Source of the DNA: Palsa-504 sp963753225 | GTDB taxonomy: Bacteria; Actinomycetota; Actinomycetes; Streptosporangiales; Streptosporangiaceae | Assembly (NCBI GenBank): GCA_963753225.1 | Contig: CAVWBQ010000011.1 | Coordinates: forward strand, 62,001-126,000 | Direction: 5' to 3' | DNA: 64,000 nt | Part shown: positions 36,028-45,193 of the stretch, piece after piece | Numbering within the stretch: position 1 is the first letter of the stretch | Layout of the letters: each line of letters opens with the position of its first letter | Made by a program: the position numbers and the translations under genes | The notes under the pieces: generated by a model | Database searches by the model: none | What the model was told of the DNA's origin: nothing | What the model saw: only the letters and a program-made list of their open reading frames with translations

Positions 36028-38004
36028 ATGCCGAACTACCGGTACGGCCGCTACGTCTACGGGCCGGACCCGCTCGCGCTCCCGTTCGACGTCCGCGGCG
36101 CGGTCGACGAGATGGGCGACGCGATCCTCGCCGGGGCCAACCCGGCCGACGCGCTGCGCGAGCTGCTGCGCCGGGGCTTCGGCGACCGGGCCGGCCGCCG
36201 CGGCCTCGACGACATGCTGCGCCGGGTGCGGGAACGGCAGCGCGAGATCCGCGGCAGCGGGCGCCTCGACGGCATCCTGGAACAGGCTCGCGCCCTGCTC
36301 GACACGGCCGTCGGGCAGGAACGCGCCGAGCTGTTCCCCGACCCGGGCGACGAGGCCAGGATGCGCGAGGCCGACCTCGACGCGCTGCCCGCCGACACCG
36401 CTCAGGCGATCCGGCAGCTGGCCGGCTACGACTGGCGCTCGCCCGCTGCCCGCCAGACCTTCGAGCAGCTCAAGGAGCTGCTGCGCAGCGAGGTACTGGA
36501 CAGCCAGTTCCGCGGCATGCGGCAGGTCATGCAGAATCCCGACCCGCGGGCGATGGAGCGGGTCAAGGACATGCTCAGCGACCTGAACGAGATGCTGGCC
36601 GCCGATGCCCGCGGCGAGCATACCCAGGCCGACTTCGACCAGTTCATGGAGCGGTACGGCGACATGTTCCCGGACCATCCGCAGAACCTCGAGGAACTAG
36701 TCGACTCGCTGATCAGCCGGATGGCCGCGGCAGAGCGGCTGCTGCGCTCGCTCAGTGACGAGCAGCGCGAAGAACTCGCCCAGCTGATGGCGAACGCGAT
36801 GGAAGACGCGGGCCTGGCGGCCGAGATGGCCAGGCTCGCCGACGCGCTCCGGTCCCGGCGCCCGGAGCTTGACCGGGCCGCCATGAGCGGCAGCGTCCAG
36901 ATGTCCGGAGAGCAGCCGCTCGGCCTCGGCGACGCCACCACGGCGCTGGCCGAGCTCGCCGACCTGGCCGAGCTGGAGACCACGCTCGGCCAGGATTACC
37001 CGGGCGCGAGCCTGGACGACGTCGACGAGGAAGCGGTCCGGCGCGCCTTCGGGCGGCAGGCCGTCGACGACATCGAGGCGCTGCACCGGATCGAGCGCGA
37101 GCTCGAGCGGCAGGGCTACCTGACCCGCAACGCCGGCCAGCTCGAGCTCACCCCCAAGGCCGTGCGCAGGCTCGGGGACACGGCGCTGCGCCGGATCTTC
37201 GCCGACCTCAGCTTCGGCCGCAAGCATGGCGACCACGACTTGCGGGACGCCGGCCAGGCCGGTGAGCTGACCGGCACCACCCGCTCCTGGGAATTCGGCG
37301 ACGAGCAGCCGCTCGACGTCCCGGCGACGGTCAGGAACGCCGTCTTGCGGGGGGGCCGTCCCGCCTCCGGTACCGCGGTGAAGCTGGCGGCATCCGACTT
37401 CGAGGTGGCCGAGACCGAGCGCCGCAGCGCCGCGGTCGTGTCCCTGCTCGTCGACCTGTCCTACTCAATGCAGCTGCGCGGGACCTGGGCGGCGGCCAAG
37501 CAGACCGCGCTCGCACTGCACGCGCTGCTGCGCAGCCAGTTCCCGCAGGACGCCGTCCAGGTCGTCGGCTTCTCCAACTACGCGCGCGAACTGCGCGAGA
37601 CCGAGCTGGCCGGGCTGGGCTGGGACATGGTGCAGGGCACCAACCTGCATCACGCGCTGCTGCTGGCCGGCCGGCACATCGACCGGCACCCGGAACACGA
37701 GCCGGTCGTCCTGATCGTGACCGACGGCGAGCCGACCGCCCACCTGCAGCGCGACGGGCGGTCCTGGTTCGACTGGCCGCCATCGCCCGAGACGGTCGAG
37801 CTCACCCTGGCCGAGGTGGACAAGATGACCCGCCGGCACGCCGCGCTGAATATTTTCATGCTGGCGGATGATGCGCGGCTCTCCGCATTCGTTGACAATG
37901 TCGCGAGGAGGAACGGCGGGCGGGTGCTGCAGGCGGCGCCCGAGCATCTCGGTGAGTATGTCATCCGTGACTTCCTCCGCACCCGCGGTGCCGGTCGGCG
38001 GTAG
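36028..38004 (+). CDS. VWA-domain protein, partner of the AAA+ ATPase
   Basis: This 658-residue soluble protein has a C-terminal von Willebrand A domain (about 460-640) with the MIDAS motif DLSYSM, a threonine in QGTNLHHAL and the aspartate in LIVTDGEPT. The long N-terminal part is helical and charged, with SDEQREELAQLMANAMED-like segments. Such proteins bind AAA+ partners through the VWA domain and deliver substrates, as in chelatase ChlD and MoxR-VWA systems. It follows the ATPase gene by 13 bases, a translationally linked pair. The frame is intact while its partner is shifted. Confidence 0.85.
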   Translation: MPNYRYGRYVYGPDPLALPFDVRGAVDEMGDAILAGANPADALRELLRRGFGDRAGRRGLDDMLRRVRERQREIRGSGRLDGILEQARALLDTAVGQERAELFPDPGDEARMREADLDALPADTAQAIRQLAGYDWRSPAARQTFEQLKELLRSEVLDSQFRGMRQVMQNPDPRAMERVKDMLSDLNEMLAADARGEHTQADFDQFMERYGDMFPDHPQNLEELVDSLISRMAAAERLLRSLSDEQREELAQLMANAMEDAGLAAEMARLADALRSRRPELDRAAMSGSVQMSGEQPLGLGDATTALAELADLAELETTLGQDYPGASLDDVDEEAVRRAFGRQAVDDIEALHRIERELERQGYLTRNAGQLELTPKAVRRLGDTALRRIFADLSFGRKHGDHDLRDAGQAGELTGTTRSWEFGDEQPLDVPATVRNAVLRGGRPASGTAVKLAASDFEVAETERRSAAVVSLLVDLSYSMQLRGTWAAAKQTALALHALLRSQFPQDAVQVVGFSNYARELRETELAGLGWDMVQGTNLHHALLLAGRHIDRHPEHEPVVLIVTDGEPTAHLQRDGRSWFDWPPSPETVELTLAEVDKMTRRHAALNIFMLADDARLSAFVDNVARRNGGRVLQAAPEHLGEYVIRDFLRTRGAGRR

Positions 38005-38024
38005 GTTTTCCTAGTCCGCTGACA

Positions 38025-38043
38025 CGCGGGGGACACCCCCGCG
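38025..38043 (+). terminator. GC-rich hairpin after the VWA gene
   Basis: CGCGGGGG (38025-38032), ACA, CCCCCGCG (38036-38043) form a perfect 8-bp stem 20 bases after the stop codon. There is no T-run, which is common in actinobacterial terminators. It probably ends the ATPase-VWA transcript before the small membrane protein gene. Confidence 0.6.
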
Positions 38044-38111
38044 GACCCCCGGCTATGGAGCGGCCGGCCGCGGAGCAAAAGCTTTACCGCATGCCTGTAT
38101 AAGGAGGAATT

Positions 38112-38420
38112 GTGAGTTCTACCAGCGAATCAGCCGAGAGGTCGTCGGGCCGGACGATACTCGCGGTGATTCTCGGCATCATCGCCCTTGTGTTCATCGT
38201 GGTCGCGATCATCTACGTTGCCGAGCCGGCCAACTCGCTGCCCAGCTTCGTTCCCGGGCACATCGCCGGCTCCACCGGGCACCACCCGCTGCGGGCCGCG
38301 GGTTCGCTCGTCATCGGCATCGTCTTCGTGGTCGGAGCCTGGTTCGCGCTGGCGTACAAGCCCAGGCCGCAGCCCGCGGCGGAGAACAACAAGGAAAGCT
38401 CGCCCGCGGGGCGTAGCTGA
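38112..38420 (+). CDS. Small two-helix membrane protein
   Basis: This 102-residue protein has helices at about residues 16-37 (ILAVILGIIALVFIVVAII) and 62-82 (AAGSLVIGIVFVVGAWFAL), with an extracytoplasmic loop containing PGHIAGSTGHHPLR and polar ends. It looks like the small actinobacterial membrane proteins near VWA genes; the function is not known. The GTG start is well supported by AAGGAGGA 5 bases upstream. It precedes the IS element, which inserted after its stop codon. Confidence 0.72.
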   Translation: MSSTSESAERSSGRTILAVILGIIALVFIVVAIIYVAEPANSLPSFVPGHIAGSTGHHPLRAAGSLVIGIVFVVGAWFALAYKPRPQPAAENNKESSPAGRS

Positions 38421-38583
38421 ATATATTGTCCCACTCGCCTCCGCCAGGCCTTTAGCTGTCGCTAGCCCGAGTTTCCAATGATCATGGTCTTCTGACTCTT
38501 GACTGAGGTTCCAGATGGCCCTCAGATGGCTCATTTTCCCTTGTGACACGCGTTTGCGGTGCTTGACTGCGCGACGGAACTGA

Positions 38584-40312
38584 CCTATGACCTAAATTGT
38601 GGCGAGCCTGTACAAGAAGGTGATCAGCGGGAAGCCGTACTGGTACCTGCGCGAGATGGGCTGGGTGGACGGCAAGCCGAAAATGGTCTCGGAGCGGTAC
38701 GTGGGCACCGCGGCCGACATTGAGGCGCTGCTGGACGCCCGCGAGGAACGGATGCTGCCCGAGCGGACCCGGCACCTGGACTTCGGGGCGGTGGCCGCGG
38801 CGTGGGGGCTGCTGTCTGACCTGGGCGTGGCCGCGGTCATCGATGAGGCGTGCGGGGGCAGGCCGCCGGGGCTGCCGCTGTCACCGGGCACCTACCTGGC
38901 GCTGGCCGCGCTGAACCGGGTGACAGATCCGTGTTCCAAGCGGGGGTTCGCGGACTGGTGGCGCACCACGGCGGCGGACCGGTTCACCAAGATCCCGGCC
39001 TCTGCGCTGGATCACCGCCGGTTCTGGGACGCGATGCACGCGGTGCCGCTGGACGCGCTGCCGCGGATCGAGGAGAAGCTGGCGGCCGCGGCGTGCGCCC
39101 GGTTCGGGCTAGACACCAGCTCGGTGGCGCTGGACATGACGAATTTCGCGACGTTCATCGATACCGGCAACGCCCGGGCGCCGATCGCGCAGCGCGGAAA
39201 GGCCAAGCAGAAACGCGCGGACCTGCGGCTGGTCGGCCTCGGGCTGGTGGTCACCCGGGACGGCGGCGTCCCGCTGCTGTCCCACGCCTACCCCGGCAGC
39301 AAGCCCGACGTCACGCAGTTCCCGCAGATGATCGCCGCGCTGGCCGCCCGGCACGCCGACCTGGCCGCCGCGGCCGGGCAGGACGGCGCCGAGATGACCG
39401 TCGTGTTCGACGCCGGGCAGAACTCCGAGGCCAACTTCGCGCGGCTGGCGGGCACGAACCTGCGCTACGTGGGCTCGGTGCCGGCCAGTGACTGCCGGGA
39501 CCTGCTGGCCCTGCCCGCAGACGCCCGCACCCTCGTCGATAAAGACAGGTTCGGCGGCCTGACCGCCTACGACACCCGCCGGGTCGTCTACGGCACCGAG
39601 CGCCGGGCGATCCTGACGCACTCCCCGGAACTGCACGAGCATCAGGCCCGCGGGTTCGAGGGCACCACGCTGGCCAAAGCCGCCAAGAAGCTGGACGAGC
39701 TGGCCGCCACCTTGGCCCGCGGCAAGACCCGCCGGGGCAGGGACAAGGTCGAGGCGGAGATCGCCACGATCACCCATGACGCCTGGGTGCGCCGCGTCAT
39801 CACCTGGGAACTCACCGGGGATACCCCCCGCGACCTGCGGCTGGCCTGGTCCGTCGACGCCGCTGCGCGGGCCGCGCTGGAAGCGGAGATCTTCGGCAAG
39901 CACGTGCTGATCACCGACCACGACGACTGGCCCGCCGCCGAGGTCATCGCCGGCTACCGGTCCCAGTCCGAGGCCGAGTTCTCCTTCCGGCAGATGAAAG
40001 ACCCGCACGTGGTGTCGTTCTCCCCGATGTTCCACTGGACCGAGCACAACATCCACGTCCACGTGTTCACCTGCGTCCTGGCGCTGCAGGTCGCCCACCT
40101 GATGCGCCTGCAAGCCGAGCGCGCCGGGTTGCGCATGTCCGTGCGCGAGCTGCTGCGCCAGCTCGCCGGGATCGGTGAGACCGTCCTGATCTACCCCGCA
40201 GAACGCGGCCGGCCCAAGGCACGCCGGATGCTCACCCAGACCACCGCCACCCAGGACAAGCTCACCGAGGCCTTCCAGCTCGACCGCTACGCACCAGCAG
40301 TTAGGTCATAGG
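38584..40312 (+). mobile_element. IS1634-like insertion sequence
   Basis: A 1.73-kb element is bounded by a perfect 12-bp inverted repeat, CCTATGACCTAA at 38584-38595 and TTAGGTCATAGG at 40301-40312. The right repeat contains the transposase stop codon. No target duplication was found beside these repeats (ACTGA on the left, CGCCA on the right), so the true ends may differ slightly or the duplication has decayed. The single gene inside is intact. Confidence 0.75.
38599..40311 (+). CDS. IS1634 family transposase
   Basis: This 570-residue DDE transposase of the IS4 superfamily has the conserved acidic residues in ALDMTNFATF and VVFDAGQNS, and the YREK-type signature YRSQSEAEFSFRQMK. The N-terminus (LYKKVISGKPYWYLREM) is typical of the IS1634/IS1549 group. 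It starts at GTG 38599, four bases inside the left repeat, and ends in the right repeat. An undamaged frame and complete repeats suggest recent arrival; the element separates the small membrane protein gene from metB. Confidence 0.88.
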   Translation: MASLYKKVISGKPYWYLREMGWVDGKPKMVSERYVGTAADIEALLDAREERMLPERTRHLDFGAVAAAWGLLSDLGVAAVIDEACGGRPPGLPLSPGTYLALAALNRVTDPCSKRGFADWWRTTAADRFTKIPASALDHRRFWDAMHAVPLDALPRIEEKLAAAACARFGLDTSSVALDMTNFATFIDTGNARAPIAQRGKAKQKRADLRLVGLGLVVTRDGGVPLLSHAYPGSKPDVTQFPQMIAALAARHADLAAAAGQDGAEMTVVFDAGQNSEANFARLAGTNLRYVGSVPASDCRDLLALPADARTLVDKDRFGGLTAYDTRRVVYGTERRAILTHSPELHEHQARGFEGTTLAKAAKKLDELAATLARGKTRRGRDKVEAEIATITHDAWVRRVITWELTGDTPRDLRLAWSVDAAARAALEAEIFGKHVLITDHDDWPAAEVIAGYRSQSEAEFSFRQMKDPHVVSFSPMFHWTEHNIHVHVFTCVLALQVAHLMRLQAERAGLRMSVRELLRQLAGIGETVLIYPAERGRPKARRMLTQTTATQDKLTEAFQLDRYAPAVRS

Positions 40313-40370
40313 CGCCAGCGGCCCCGCAAACCCATCCCGACCAGCCAGAACACCCTAGCGAGGAGCATGA

Positions 40371-41528
40371 TCATGGAAATCGGGCTAGGGCCTGGCGCAG
40401 GTCGTCGAGCAGGTCGTCGCAATCCTCGATGCCGACCGACAGCCTGATCAGGTCGCCGGGCACCTCCAGGGGCGAGCCGGTGACCGAGGCGTGCGTCATC
40501 CGTGCGGGGTGCTCGATCAGCGACTCCACCCCGCCGAGCGACTCGCCCAGGGTGAACAGCCGGGTCCGGCCGCAGGCCCGCACCGCGGCCTCCTCGCCGG
40601 CCACCAGCCGGAACGACACCATGCCGCCGAAGCCCCGCATCTGCTCCTGCGCGGTCTTGTGGCCAGGATGCGAGGGCAGGCCGGGGTAGAGGACCTCGGA
40701 CACCCCCGGGTGCTCGGCCAGCATCTGCGCAACCCGTGCCGCGTTCCTGCAGTGCCGGTCCATCCGCGCCGCCAGCGTCTTGACACCGCGCAGCGTCAGC
40801 CACGAGTCGAACGGGCCGGCCACGCCCCCGGTCGCGTTCTGGGTGAAGGCGAGCCGCTCGGCGAGCCCGGGGTCGGCGACCACCAGGGCCCCGCCGACCA
40901 CATCGGAGTGCCCGCCCAGGTACTTGGTGGTCGAGTGCACCACCACGTCGGCTCCCAGCGTCAGCGGCTGCTGCAGGTACGGCGAAGCGAACGTGTTGTC
41001 CACCACGAGCAGCGCACCGGCCTCGTGTGCCGCCCCGGCCAGGGCGCGGATGTCGGCGATGCCGAGCAGCGGGTTCGTCGGCGTCTCGGCCCACACCACG
41101 GCGGCCTTCGTGGCGGCGAGCTTCGCGCGCACGGCCGCCACGTCCGAGATCGGGATCACGTCGTGGCTCAGTCCCCAGCCCGCGAACACCCGCGCGAACA
41201 ACCGGTACGTCCCGCCGTACGCGTCGTCCGGGACCAGCACATGGTCGCCCGGCGAGCAGACCGTCCTGAGCAGGCAGTCCTCGGCGGCCATGCCGGAGGA
41301 GAAGGCGAGCCCCCGGGCGCCGCCCTCGAGCGCGGCCAGGCACTGCTCCAGCGCCGTCCTGGTCGGGTTGGCGGAGCGGGAGTACTCGTAACCGCCGCGC
41401 AGCCCGCCCACCCCGTCCTGCTTATAGGTGGACACCTGGTAGATGGGCGGCACCACCGCCCCGGTGACCGGATCGGGCTCCTGGCCCGCGTGGATGGCCA
41501 GGGTCTCGAAGCCGTCCTGGTAGGTCAC
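40371..41528 (-). CDS. metB: Cystathionine gamma-synthase/lyase
   Basis: This 385-residue PLP enzyme of the Cys/Met metabolism family has YEYSRSANPTRTALE, the aspartate in LLVVDNTFASPYLQ, and the PLP lysine in HSTTKYLGGHSD, followed by the late GESLGGVESLIEHPARMTH signature. It makes or cleaves cystathionine in methionine and cysteine interconversion. It lies 22 bases downstream of cbs, the order usual in actinobacteria, where the pair serves reverse transsulfuration. Synthase and lyase cannot be told apart safely from sequence alone. GTG 41528 follows AAAGGGA. Confidence 0.88.
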   Translation of the reverse strand: MTYQDGFETLAIHAGQEPDPVTGAVVPPIYQVSTYKQDGVGGLRGGYEYSRSANPTRTALEQCLAALEGGARGLAFSSGMAAEDCLLRTVCSPGDHVLVPDDAYGGTYRLFARVFAGWGLSHDVIPISDVAAVRAKLAATKAAVVWAETPTNPLLGIADIRALAGAAHEAGALLVVDNTFASPYLQQPLTLGADVVVHSTTKYLGGHSDVVGGALVVADPGLAERLAFTQNATGGVAGPFDSWLTLRGVKTLAARMDRHCRNAARVAQMLAEHPGVSEVLYPGLPSHPGHKTAQEQMRGFGGMVSFRLVAGEEAAVRACGRTRLFTLGESLGGVESLIEHPARMTHASVTGSPLEVPGDLIRLSVGIEDCDDLLDDLRQALARFP

Positions 41529-41550
41529 GACAGCATCCCTTTCGTAGGCA

Positions 41551-42927
41551 TCAGGTGTTGGCGGCGAGGAAGGTCAGCACGTCCTGCCGGGTGAGCAGCC
41601 CGGTCGGCTTCCCGTTCACGTGCACGAGCGCCGCGCCGGCTTTCTCCAGCGCGAGGACCGCCCGGGAGACCGGCTCGCCCAGGCCGACGGTCGGCAGCGG
41701 CGGCGACATGTGCCCGCCGACCGGGTCGGACGGCTTGGCCCGGCCGGCTACCAGGGCGTCGAGCAGGTCGCGCTCCACCACAGACCCGATCACCTCGGCG
41801 GCCATCACCGGCGGCTCTTCCTTTACCACGGGCAGCTGGGACACGTCGTACTCGCGCAGCAGCGCGACGGCCGCGCCGACGTTCTCCTCCGGGTGGACGT
41901 GGACGAACTCGGGCAGGCTGCGCCCCTTCCTCGCCATGACGTCGGCCACCAGGGGCTCGGTGGTCTGCTCGGAGAGGAAGCCGTAGTCGGCCATCCACTC
42001 GTCGTTGAAGATCTTGGACAGGTAGCCGCGGCCGCCGTCGGGCAGCAGCACGACGATCACCGCGTCCGGGCCTGCCGTCTCGGCCACCCGCAGCGCGGCC
42101 GCGACCGCCAGCCCGGACGAGCCGCCGGTGAGCAGCGCTTCCTCCCGGGCCAGCCGCCTGGTCATGCCGAACGACCCGGCGTCGCTGATCGCGATGATCT
42201 CATCGCACACCGACGGGTCGTAGGTGGCGGGCCAGATGTCCTCGCCGACGCCCTCGACCAGGTACGGGCGCCCGGACCCGCCCGAGTAGACCGAGCCTTC
42301 CGGGTCGGCGCCGATCACCCGCACCGCGCCGCCCGACACCTCTTTCAGGTACCGGCCGGCGCCCGTGATGGTGCCCCCGGTGCCGATGCCGGCCACGAAA
42401 TGGGTCACCGTCCCGTCCGTCTGCGCCCAGATCTCCGGGCCGGTGGTGGCGTGGTGCGAGGCCGGGTTCTCCTGGTTGGCGTACTGGTCGGGCTGCCAGC
42501 CGCCCGGTATCTCGCCGACCAGCCTGCGCGCCACGCTGTAGTAGGAGTCCGGGTGATCGGGCGCGACCGTCCCTGGACACACCACGACCTCGGCACCGTA
42601 CGCGCGCAGCACGGCGATCTTGTCCTGCGCCACCTTGTCCGGGCAGACGAAGACGCACCGGTAGCCGCGCTCGGCCGCGACGATGGCCAGCCCGACCCCG
42701 GTGTTGCCCGAGGTGGGTTCCACGATCGTGCCACCCGGCCGCAGGTCGCCGCTCTTCTCGGCGGCTGCCACCATGCGCAGCGCGATGCGGTCCTTGACCG
42801 ATCCGCCCGGGTTGAAGTACTCGACCTTGGCCAGCACGTTGGCTCCGGGGATTCCCCGGGTCACCGACCGCAGCCGGACCAGCGGGGTATTGCCCACCAG
42901 CGCGCTCAGCGAATCATGAACCTGCAT
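41551..42927 (-). CDS. cbs: Cystathionine beta-synthase with C-terminal CBS pair
   Basis: This 458-residue fold-type II PLP enzyme has the PLP lysine in NPGGSVKDRIA, the SGNTGVGLA loop, and the phosphate-binding GIGTGGTITGAG. A CBS-domain pair follows at about 335-455 (HVHPEENVGAAVALLREYDV, LEKAGAALVHVNGKPTGLLT), as in the SAM-regulated mammalian enzyme and mycobacterial Cbs. It condenses homocysteine with serine. It is upstream of metB on the same strand and divergent from the thiolase gene across 95 bp, where no SAM riboswitch could be seen. Confidence 0.9.
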   Translation of the reverse strand: MQVHDSLSALVGNTPLVRLRSVTRGIPGANVLAKVEYFNPGGSVKDRIALRMVAAAEKSGDLRPGGTIVEPTSGNTGVGLAIVAAERGYRCVFVCPDKVAQDKIAVLRAYGAEVVVCPGTVAPDHPDSYYSVARRLVGEIPGGWQPDQYANQENPASHHATTGPEIWAQTDGTVTHFVAGIGTGGTITGAGRYLKEVSGGAVRVIGADPEGSVYSGGSGRPYLVEGVGEDIWPATYDPSVCDEIIAISDAGSFGMTRRLAREEALLTGGSSGLAVAAALRVAETAGPDAVIVVLLPDGGRGYLSKIFNDEWMADYGFLSEQTTEPLVADVMARKGRSLPEFVHVHPEENVGAAVALLREYDVSQLPVVKEEPPVMAAEVIGSVVERDLLDALVAGRAKPSDPVGGHMSPPLPTVGLGEPVSRAVLALEKAGAALVHVNGKPTGLLTRQDVLTFLAANT

Positions 42928-43022
42928 GCAGCGACGCTATCCGACGCTGATCACTACCCGCGGGTAGCCCTCGTCACGGCCAGGGGCTAATTTGGAAGAA
43001 CCCGATGCGAGGAGGCCGGACC

Positions 43023-44243
43023 ATGCCCGAAGCAGTGATCGTCGCCACCGCCCGGTCGCCCATCGGCCGTGCGGGCAAGGGCTCGCTCGCGAGCATCCGC
43101 CCGGACGACCTGGCCGTGCAGATGGTGACCGCTGCCCTGGCGAAGGTGCCGCAGCTCGATCCCGCCGACGTGGGCGACCTGATCCTCGGCTGCGGGCTAC
43201 CCGGCGGCGAGCAGGGCTTCAACATGGCACGCGTGGTGGCGGTGCTGCTCGGCCACGATCACCTGCCCGGCACGACCGTCAACCGGTACTGCTCATCGTC
43301 GCTGCAGACGACCCGGATGGCCTTCCACGCGATCAAGGCCGGCGAGGGGGACGTGTATATCTCGGCCGGGGTGGAGTGCGTGAGCAGGCTCGCCAAGGGC
43401 AGCAGCGACTCCTGGCCCGACACGCATAACCAGGCTTTCTCCGACGCCCGGCTGCGCACCGAGCGGATCGCGGCCGGCGAGGCCGGGGCCTGGCGTGATC
43501 CCCGCGAGGACGGGCTGGTGCCCGACATCTACCTCGCGATGGGCCAGACCGCGGAGAACGTGGCCGAGTTGCGCGGCGTCTCCCGCGAGCAGCAGGACGA
43601 GTTCGGGGTGCGCTCGCAGAACCTGGCCGAGAAGGCCATCGCCAACGGCTTCTGGCAGCGTGAGATAGCCCCCGTTACCCTGCCGGACGGTTCCGTGGTC
43701 AGCGCCGACGACGGACCCAGGCCAGGGACCACGATGGAGAAGGTCGCCGCGCTGAAGCCGGTGTTCCGCCCGGACGGCACCGTCACCGCGGGGAACTGCT
43801 GCCCGCTCAACGACGGGGCCGCGGCGGTCATCGTGATGAGCGACGTCAAGGCGGCCGAGCTCGGGATCACGCCGCTGGCGCGGATCGTGTCCTCCGGGGT
43901 GACCGCGCTGTCCCCGGAGATCATGGGGCTGGGGCCGGTGGAGGCGTCCAGGCAGGCGCTGGCCCGGGCCGGGATGGCCATCGCCGACATCGACCTGGTG
44001 GAGATCAACGAGGCGTTCGCGGCCCAGGTCATCCCGTCGTACACCGACCTCGGGGTGGACCTGGCCAAGCTCAACGTGAACGGCGGCGCGATCGCGGTCG
44101 GCCATCCGTTCGGCATGACCGGAGCGCGCATCACCACCACCTTGCTGAACAGCCTGCAGTTCCACGACGCCGCTTTGGGCCTGGAGACCATGTGCGTGGG
44201 CGGTGGCCAGGGCATGGCGATGATCTTCGAGCGGCTCAGCTGA
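43023..44243 (+). CDS. Acetyl-CoA C-acyltransferase (thiolase)
   Basis: This 406-residue thiolase has the nucleophilic cysteine in VNRYCSSSLQT, the LVEINEAFAAQ segment, the catalytic histidine in AVGHPFGMTGA and the second cysteine in METMCVGGGQG. It condenses or cleaves acyl-CoAs (degradative thiolase or acetoacetyl-CoA formation). The start at ATG 43023 follows AGGAGG by 7 bases; an ATG at 43005 adds six residues and is less likely. It is alone on the plus strand; no other beta-oxidation gene is adjacent. Confidence 0.9.
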   Translation: MPEAVIVATARSPIGRAGKGSLASIRPDDLAVQMVTAALAKVPQLDPADVGDLILGCGLPGGEQGFNMARVVAVLLGHDHLPGTTVNRYCSSSLQTTRMAFHAIKAGEGDVYISAGVECVSRLAKGSSDSWPDTHNQAFSDARLRTERIAAGEAGAWRDPREDGLVPDIYLAMGQTAENVAELRGVSREQQDEFGVRSQNLAEKAIANGFWQREIAPVTLPDGSVVSADDGPRPGTTMEKVAALKPVFRPDGTVTAGNCCPLNDGAAAVIVMSDVKAAELGITPLARIVSSGVTALSPEIMGLGPVEASRQALARAGMAIADIDLVEINEAFAAQVIPSYTDLGVDLAKLNVNGGAIAVGHPFGMTGARITTTLLNSLQFHDAALGLETMCVGGGQGMAMIFERLS

Positions 44244-44339
44244 CATCCGGCTCCGTTAACTTTCCGGTCACCGGGGGGTTGTCAGGCGGCCTGTGATGAG
44301 GCACTCTCAGCACAAGAGGAGCTTCCATGGAGGTGCCAG

Positions 44340-44573
44340 TTGTCACTGACCCACTCACCGAATCTGCACAGTAGTCTCATCGCGCGCATTCCGGTCACAA
44401 CCGGCCGCACCCTCGCTGAGTGGTTCCATCGGATCGAAGCTGGCCCCGCGTTCCTCCGCCGCGAAGAACAAGCCCACTGGCTGGCCGACGACGCCGGCAT
44501 CTCCTGCGGCTACGCCTACGCGATCGTGCACGAGTACGAGATGCGCCGGCGCCTCCGCCTCAACGGAGCCTGA
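44340..44573 (+). CDS. Small DUF4287-like protein
   Basis: This 77-residue protein contains TGRTLAEWFHRIEAG, then an HWLADDAGISCGYAYAIVHE helix pair, the pattern of the DUF4287 family (TGK-[ST]-xxEW and a C-terminal HG-type helix). The function of the family is unknown. The only upstream start in frame is TTG 44340, which lacks a good ribosome binding site; the true protein may begin later, close to VTTGRTL. It is alone between the thiolase and the tRNA-like gene. Confidence 0.5.
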   Translation: MSLTHSPNLHSSLIARIPVTTGRTLAEWFHRIEAGPAFLRREEQAHWLADDAGISCGYAYAIVHEYEMRRRLRLNGA

Positions 44574-44988
44574 CCGGCTCACCCCGCCACGCCACGCGCC
44601 GGCTCCGCCCGGCGCGGTTACGGCATGGCCGTCACCTCGCGCCCGGGCTCGCCTGGCTCCGGGCCGAACGGGCGGCGTCAACCGCACCCGTTCGGTCATG
44701 TAGGCACTCGCCTGCCCGGACCGGTGCGGTCCGTGATTTGAACAGTCGTACCTACATTCATGAGACGACCTGGATCGGCGCAGCAGCGCGCAGGCCCGGG
44801 CCGCCCGGCTGCATAATGCTTACGGTATACAGAGACAGATATGTCGGGATTTAGCCGCACAAATATTACTACGCAGGCATAGCGGACATTTACGTCCGGC
44901 CCTTGGGCCGATCTCAGGGGTTATTGTTTCCGCTGAGGCTGCATTGACAATTGAGAGTTGCCGTGTGCGGCAGCGCGTCGTCAATGAG
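44574..44988. other. 415-bp stretch without a supported gene
   Basis: The composition falls from GC-rich to notably AT-rich after about 44800 (TTACGGTATACAGAGACAGATATG, read as two adjoining parts). No protein with a ribosome binding site is visible. The AT-rich part continues on the other side of the tRNA-like gene to 45190, which is unusual for this window and could mark an integration boundary, but no repeat or integrase is seen. Confidence 0.35.
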
Positions 44989-45062
44989 TACCCCCGGTCG
45001 GAGTCGAACCGACACTGGGGACCCTTTTAGGGGGCCGGCCTCTTCCCTTGGGCTACGGGGGC
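44989..45062 (-). tRNA. tRNA-like gene, unusual anticodon loop (apparent UAA anticodon)
   Basis: On the minus strand, acceptor GCCCCCG pairs with CGGGGGT (discriminator A), and the T arm GTCGG-TTCGACT-CCGAC is canonical. The D arm is weak (three pairs). The anticodon stem GGCCC/GGGTC encloses loop CCTAAAA, which places C rather than U at position 33 and UAA at 34-36. A UAA anticodon would belong to leucine, but the variable loop is short, unlike class II tRNA-Leu. No CCA is encoded. It is either a degenerate tRNA or a nonstandard one; the identity is not settled. Confidence 0.6.
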
Positions 45063-45193
45063 GGATTCATAATACCGCCCGCACAATTGCCTAACCGAGA
45101 AGTAGCAAAGACCTCTTGCATTATTTTTAGCATCAGCCGCGTTTACTGCATACAAATTGCGGAGTGTAGTTAATTACAAGATCGACATTAACT

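Noticed and set aside
42928..43022. SAM or cobalamin riboswitch upstream of cbs-metB
   Set aside because: The divergent gap is only 95 bp and contains no recognisable riboswitch core.
44989..45062. tRNA as an amber suppressor for the TAG in hpd
   Set aside because: The loop gives UAA, not CUA, at positions 34-36 and the fold is irregular; a one-base register shift would be needed with no support.
44574..45190. Genomic-island boundary at the tRNA-like gene
   Set aside because: The AT-rich composition is suggestive, but no integrase, direct repeat of the tRNA 3' end or mobility gene is present on either side.
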